From positions 62,001 through 126,000 of the forward strand of contig JBGCEO010000011.1 of the NCBI GenBank assembly GCA_045106475.1: DNA of 64,000 nucleotides, in the 5' to 3' direction. A program made the translations under genes and the position numbers. The notes below the pieces were generated by a model. The model was not told the DNA's origin and did no database searches. It worked only from the letters and a program-made list of their open reading frames with translations. This document shows positions 61,508-64,000 of this stretch, in pieces. The stretch is from Granulosicoccus sp045106475. Lineage in GTDB: Bacteria; Pseudomonadota; Gammaproteobacteria; Granulosicoccales; Granulosicoccaceae. Numbering within the stretch: position 1 is the first letter of the stretch; each line of letters opens with the position of its first letter.

Positions 61508-63222
61508 GCGAGCTCCCGTGCAGGATTCATACGCATCTCATGATGTCCTTTACCAGCCTCGATCATAGGATAAACATTCTCAGTTTGATCTGTTTGAAAA
61601 TCCATGAACACGAGACGATCTTTCATAGCCATAGCTTCGGCCATAGCACCATCAACATCGGCCGGGTTTTCTACCCGCATACCCACATGGCCGTAGCTTT
61701 CCGTAAGTTTTACAAAATCCGGCAATGCATCGACGTATGAATGGGAGTAGCGTTTTTCATAGCTGAACTCCTGCCATTGGCGCACCATTCCCATATACCT
61801 GTTGTTAAGACAAATAATTTTTATTGGTGTGCCATATTGCAGACAGGTGGACAGTTCTTGAATACACATCTGCACACTTGCTTCTCCAGTGATGCAGGCC
61901 ACTGTCTCATCCGGGAAGGCCAATTGCACGCCGATGGCAGCTGGCAGACCAAATCCCATGGTTCCCAAGCCTCCAGAGTTGATCCAGCGTCGCGGTTTGT
62001 CGAATCCGTAAAATTGAGCAGCCCACATCTGGTGCTGCCCAACATCTGAGGTGATGTAGGCATCGCCTTTTGTCGCTCGCCACAGAGACTCGACCACCGC
62101 CTGCGGTTTGATCAATGTGTCACTCTTCTCGTATGACAGGCAATCCTCACTCTGCCACCCCTTTATAGTTGCCCACCACTGAGCAATATCAGCAGGATCT
62201 GCCCGCTTCTCAGTTTCCTTTATTAAGGAAGTCATGGCTTCCAGAACCTGCGTAACATTGCCGACGATAGGAACGTCGACAGTCACGGTTTTCGAAATGG
62301 AAGCCGGGTCTACATCGACATGAATAATTTTGGCATGAGGACAAAAGCTTTGTGTCTCACCGGTGACTCGATCATCAAATCTTGCACCGATGGCAATGAG
62401 GACATCGCAATCGTGCATGGCCATATTGGCTTCGTAGGTGCCATGCATTCCCAGCATTCCCAGATTCTGTTTATTGGACGCCGGAAACGCACCCAACCCC
62501 ATCAATGTCTGAGTGATTGGGTAGCCTAACAGTTCGGTAAAGGCGGTTAGCTGCTCAGCGCCATCGCCTAGCACCACACCTCCACCTGAATAGATCATCG
62601 GGCGCTTGGCCGACAATATTAGATCTACCGCCTTGCGAATCTGCCCAGGATGCCCTTGCTCAGCAGGGCTGTAAGAACGCATGTTGACCGTCTTTGAATA
62701 GTCAAACGGCACAGTTATCCCGGGCGTTGTGAAATCTTTTGGGATGTCGACCACGACAGGACCTGGTCGGCCAGTGGTCGCAACATGAAAGGCCTTTTTC
62801 AGCGTTTCAGCAAAATCTTCCAACGAGTTGACCAGAAAATTGTGCTTTACGCACGGGCGAGTGATGCCAATGCAATCTACCTCCTGGAAAGCATCACTGC
62901 CAATAAACCGGCTTTGCACCTGACCCGACAGAACCACCATCGGAATAGAATCCATAAAAGCTGTCGCTATGCCTGTTACGGCATTTGTGGCTCCCGGGCC
63001 TGACGTAACCAGAACAACGCCTGGTTTACCAGTGGCTCGAGCGTAACCATCAGCAGCGTGCGCCGCACACTGTTCGTGGCGCACCAGTATGTGTTTTACC
63101 GAATTTTGCTCGTACAGCGCATCATAGATATGCAGCACTGCACCGCCTGGATAACCAAATATAAATTCCACACCCTCTTCCTTAAGAGCCTGGATCAGAA
63201 CTTCACCACCGGATAATTCCAC
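61504..63222 (-). CDS. ilvB: Acetolactate synthase large subunit
   Basis: 572 residues from a GTG at 63220-63222, which has GAGGA seven bases upstream (63230-63234) and gives the canonical N-terminus MELSGGEVLIQALKEEGVEF; E. coli IlvI has 574. A longer frame from ATG 63270 lacks a ribosome site. ThDP enzyme features: GYPGGAVLHIYDAL, RHEQCAAHAADGYARATGKPG with catalytic Glu, VLGDGAEQL, and the pyrophosphate motif ITGEASVQMCIQEL...NN, where the usual GDG/GEG is GEA. Makes acetolactate or acetohydroxybutyrate for Val, Leu and Ile. First gene of ilvBN-pssA-holD-rimI. Confidence 0.94.
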   Translation of the reverse strand: MELSGGEVLIQALKEEGVEFIFGYPGGAVLHIYDALYEQNSVKHILVRHEQCAAHAADGYARATGKPGVVLVTSGPGATNAVTGIATAFMDSIPMVVLSGQVQSRFIGSDAFQEVDCIGITRPCVKHNFLVNSLEDFAETLKKAFHVATTGRPGPVVVDIPKDFTTPGITVPFDYSKTVNMRSYSPAEQGHPGQIRKAVDLILSAKRPMIYSGGGVVLGDGAEQLTAFTELLGYPITQTLMGLGAFPASNKQNLGMLGMHGTYEANMAMHDCDVLIAIGARFDDRVTGETQSFCPHAKIIHVDVDPASISKTVTVDVPIVGNVTQVLEAMTSLIKETEKRADPADIAQWWATIKGWQSEDCLSYEKSDTLIKPQAVVESLWRATKGDAYITSDVGQHQMWAAQFYGFDKPRRWINSGGLGTMGFGLPAAIGVQLAFPDETVACITGEASVQMCIQELSTCLQYGTPIKIICLNNRYMGMVRQWQEFSYEKRYSHSYVDALPDFVKLTESYGHVGMRVENPADVDGAMAEAMAMKDRLVFMDFQTDQTENVYPMIEAGKGHHEMRMNPARELA

Positions 63223-63689
63223 CGTTTTTTCCTCAAACTTACCAGCGTAATGGCTTGCTCGCATTACCATCTTGAGGGATAGTCTCTCAGACTCAGCCCC
63301 TTTGGAAAACGAACCATTACAAATTAATATTAAAGACGCCGTCGAAAAAACTCACCGGAGCAAAGCTCAAGCGCATGAAGACAGCGTCGCGGATGTGTTC
63401 CAGAGGTGGCCAACAACTAAAAACCCGTGCTTAATGAGGGCGATGGTGGGTAGATCGCCGTTAAAACGCACCACGAGAGGTAACTCGGATACGAAACATG
63501 GATTTGCTGATGGACCGGATTGTGTCGAACCTCTTAACAGCTTGCAGTATAGCGCCTTGCGCACAATAGAGGGGAGCCAAGAAGCGGCCCATGATAGATT
63601 GGCACGAACCAAGCAGCATCGTCCTTGTCCATGACAGTGATATCGAACGTGAATAACCCATCCCACAAAGCCAGGCCCTAGAACATATC
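63223..63689. other. Divergent region upstream of ilvB and the M48 gene
   Basis: 467 bp without a secure gene. On the minus strand: an A/T-rich stretch (TTTAATATTAATTTG) about 100 bp before ilvB, a GGCGAT/ATCGCC stem (63439-63444 with 63454-63459), and a 12-codon reading frame (63461-63499, MFRIRVTSRGAF) just upstream of that stem. On the plus strand a TTGCAG/AATAGA pair with 17-bp spacing (about 63541-63569) is a weak promoter candidate for the M48 gene. Confidence 0.45.
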
Positions 63690-64000
63690 GTGTCCTCACA
63701 GTACGACAATCGACGACCGGATCACGTTTTGGCGCGCGCTCGACCATTTGCAAGACGGCTACGCTTAAGGCATCCCCTTGGACGTCTGCAACGTTACATT
63801 GCTTTCGTCTTGGGATTAGCACTTGTTGTTGTGTGTTGCTTCGGTGCCGTGGCACAGCAGAATCTACCCGATATGGGCGAACCTGCTGACAGTGCGCTCT
63901 CACCGCTGCAGGAACGCGATCTTGGCGCACGCTTCATGCGGCAAATTCGTGCCAGTCTGCCCTTGGTGCGGGATGTCCAGCTCAACGAATACATACAAAA
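63690..64000 (+). CDS. BepA/YfgC-like M48 periplasmic metalloprotease (N-terminal part, runs off window)
   Basis: 103 codons are visible from a GTG at 63690 after a TAA at about 63657; the start is uncertain and leaves a long basic N-region. A signal peptide (RYIAFVLGLALVVVCCFGAVA) precedes QQNLPDMGEPADSALSPLQE and RDLGARFMRQIRASLPLVRD, the typical beginning of BepA-type peptidases (L-P-D-M/I-G-x-P-A, E-x-x-x-G-x-x-F-M-R-x-L-R). The HExxH zinc motif would lie beyond the window. BepA handles assembly of outer-membrane proteins such as LptD. Confidence 0.75.
   Translation, partial: MSSQYDNRRPDHVLARARPFARRLRLRHPLGRLQRYIAFVLGLALVVVCCFGAVAQQNLPDMGEPADSALSPLQERDLGARFMRQIRASLPLVRDVQLNEYIQ

Noticed and set aside
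63272..63634. Plus-strand open frame of 120 codons
   Set aside because: No family features, no ribosome site, and it covers the likely ilvB promoter and leader; probably chance.
63367..63930. Minus-strand open frame of 187 codons upstream of the ilv genes
   Set aside because: It is antisense to the signal-peptide-bearing M48 peptidase start, has no recognisable domain and an irregular composition.

Overview
The window reads as chromosomal DNA from a free-living, probably marine, heterotrophic gammaproteobacterium. The basis is an order pssA / holD-like / rimI / prfC that recalls the E. coli holD-rimI-yjjG-prfC neighbourhood, full-length RapA, CysB, XthA and FadI/FadJ-type proteins, two YfaZ-type outer-membrane proteins, and several high-affinity uptake systems (TRAP, branched-chain-amino-acid type ABC, BMP-type nucleoside ABC). 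I cannot place it to genus. I saw no insertion sequences, phage genes, CRISPR arrays, rRNA or tRNA genes. Gene density is high and the window looks like core-type chromosome with a few unusual arrangements.

Layout. 1-1352 (minus): truncated DadA-type FAD oxidoreductase and a CsgG-family lipoprotein. 1894-6509 (plus): complete five-gene Liv-type ABC importer behind a good sigma70 promoter. 6553-9275 (plus): MBOAT acyltransferase with an SGNH-like partner, probably polysaccharide O-acetylation. 9460-14744: FCD-type GntR regulator divergent from a TRAP transporter, a GlcG/HbpS-like protein and a beta-hydroxyacid dehydrogenase, an organic-acid uptake and catabolic locus. 14898-15016: seven 17-bp tandem repeats. 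15023-25090 (mostly minus): beta-oxidation block (enoyl-CoA hydratase, acyl-CoA dehydrogenase, EtfAB, FadI-type thiolase, FadJ-type multifunctional enzyme) with a coiled-coil protein, a yeast-Fcy1-like cytosine deaminase and a SIMPL protein between. 25145-35784 (minus): a TamA/BamA-like barrel protein, then a nine-gene chain whose members overlap at every junction: beta-barrel protein, Big-type lipoprotein, MoxR, DUF58, DUF4381, BatA, BatB, BatC, BatD.

35872-39929 (minus): DUF1223 thioredoxin-like protein, photolyase, and a fusion of acetate kinase with PduL phosphotransacylase. 40185-42067 (plus): formyltransferase coupled to a NodB-type deacetylase. 42106-42309 (minus): cold-shock protein with a TTG start and a leader of about 165 nt. 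42656-47489 (plus): RapA, exonuclease III, EamA transporter. 47575-53665: BMP-type nucleoside ABC importer divergent from guanine deaminase, a purine uptake and salvage unit. 53681-57035 (minus): CysB-like regulator, type-2 ferredoxin-NADP reductase, two tandem YfaZ-like proteins. 57145-63222 (minus): prfC, rimI, holD-like, pssA, ilvN, ilvB. 63690-64000 (plus): truncated BepA-like M48 peptidase.

The most interesting items are the AckA-PduL fusion, which puts both steps between acetyl-CoA and acetate in one polypeptide; the outer-membrane barrel and Big-type lipoprotein translationally chained to the MoxR/Bat genes; the unexplained 17-bp array; and several palindromes placed over promoters or leaders. 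None is a proven new system. All identifications rest on reading motifs and on remembered family features; no database search was run.
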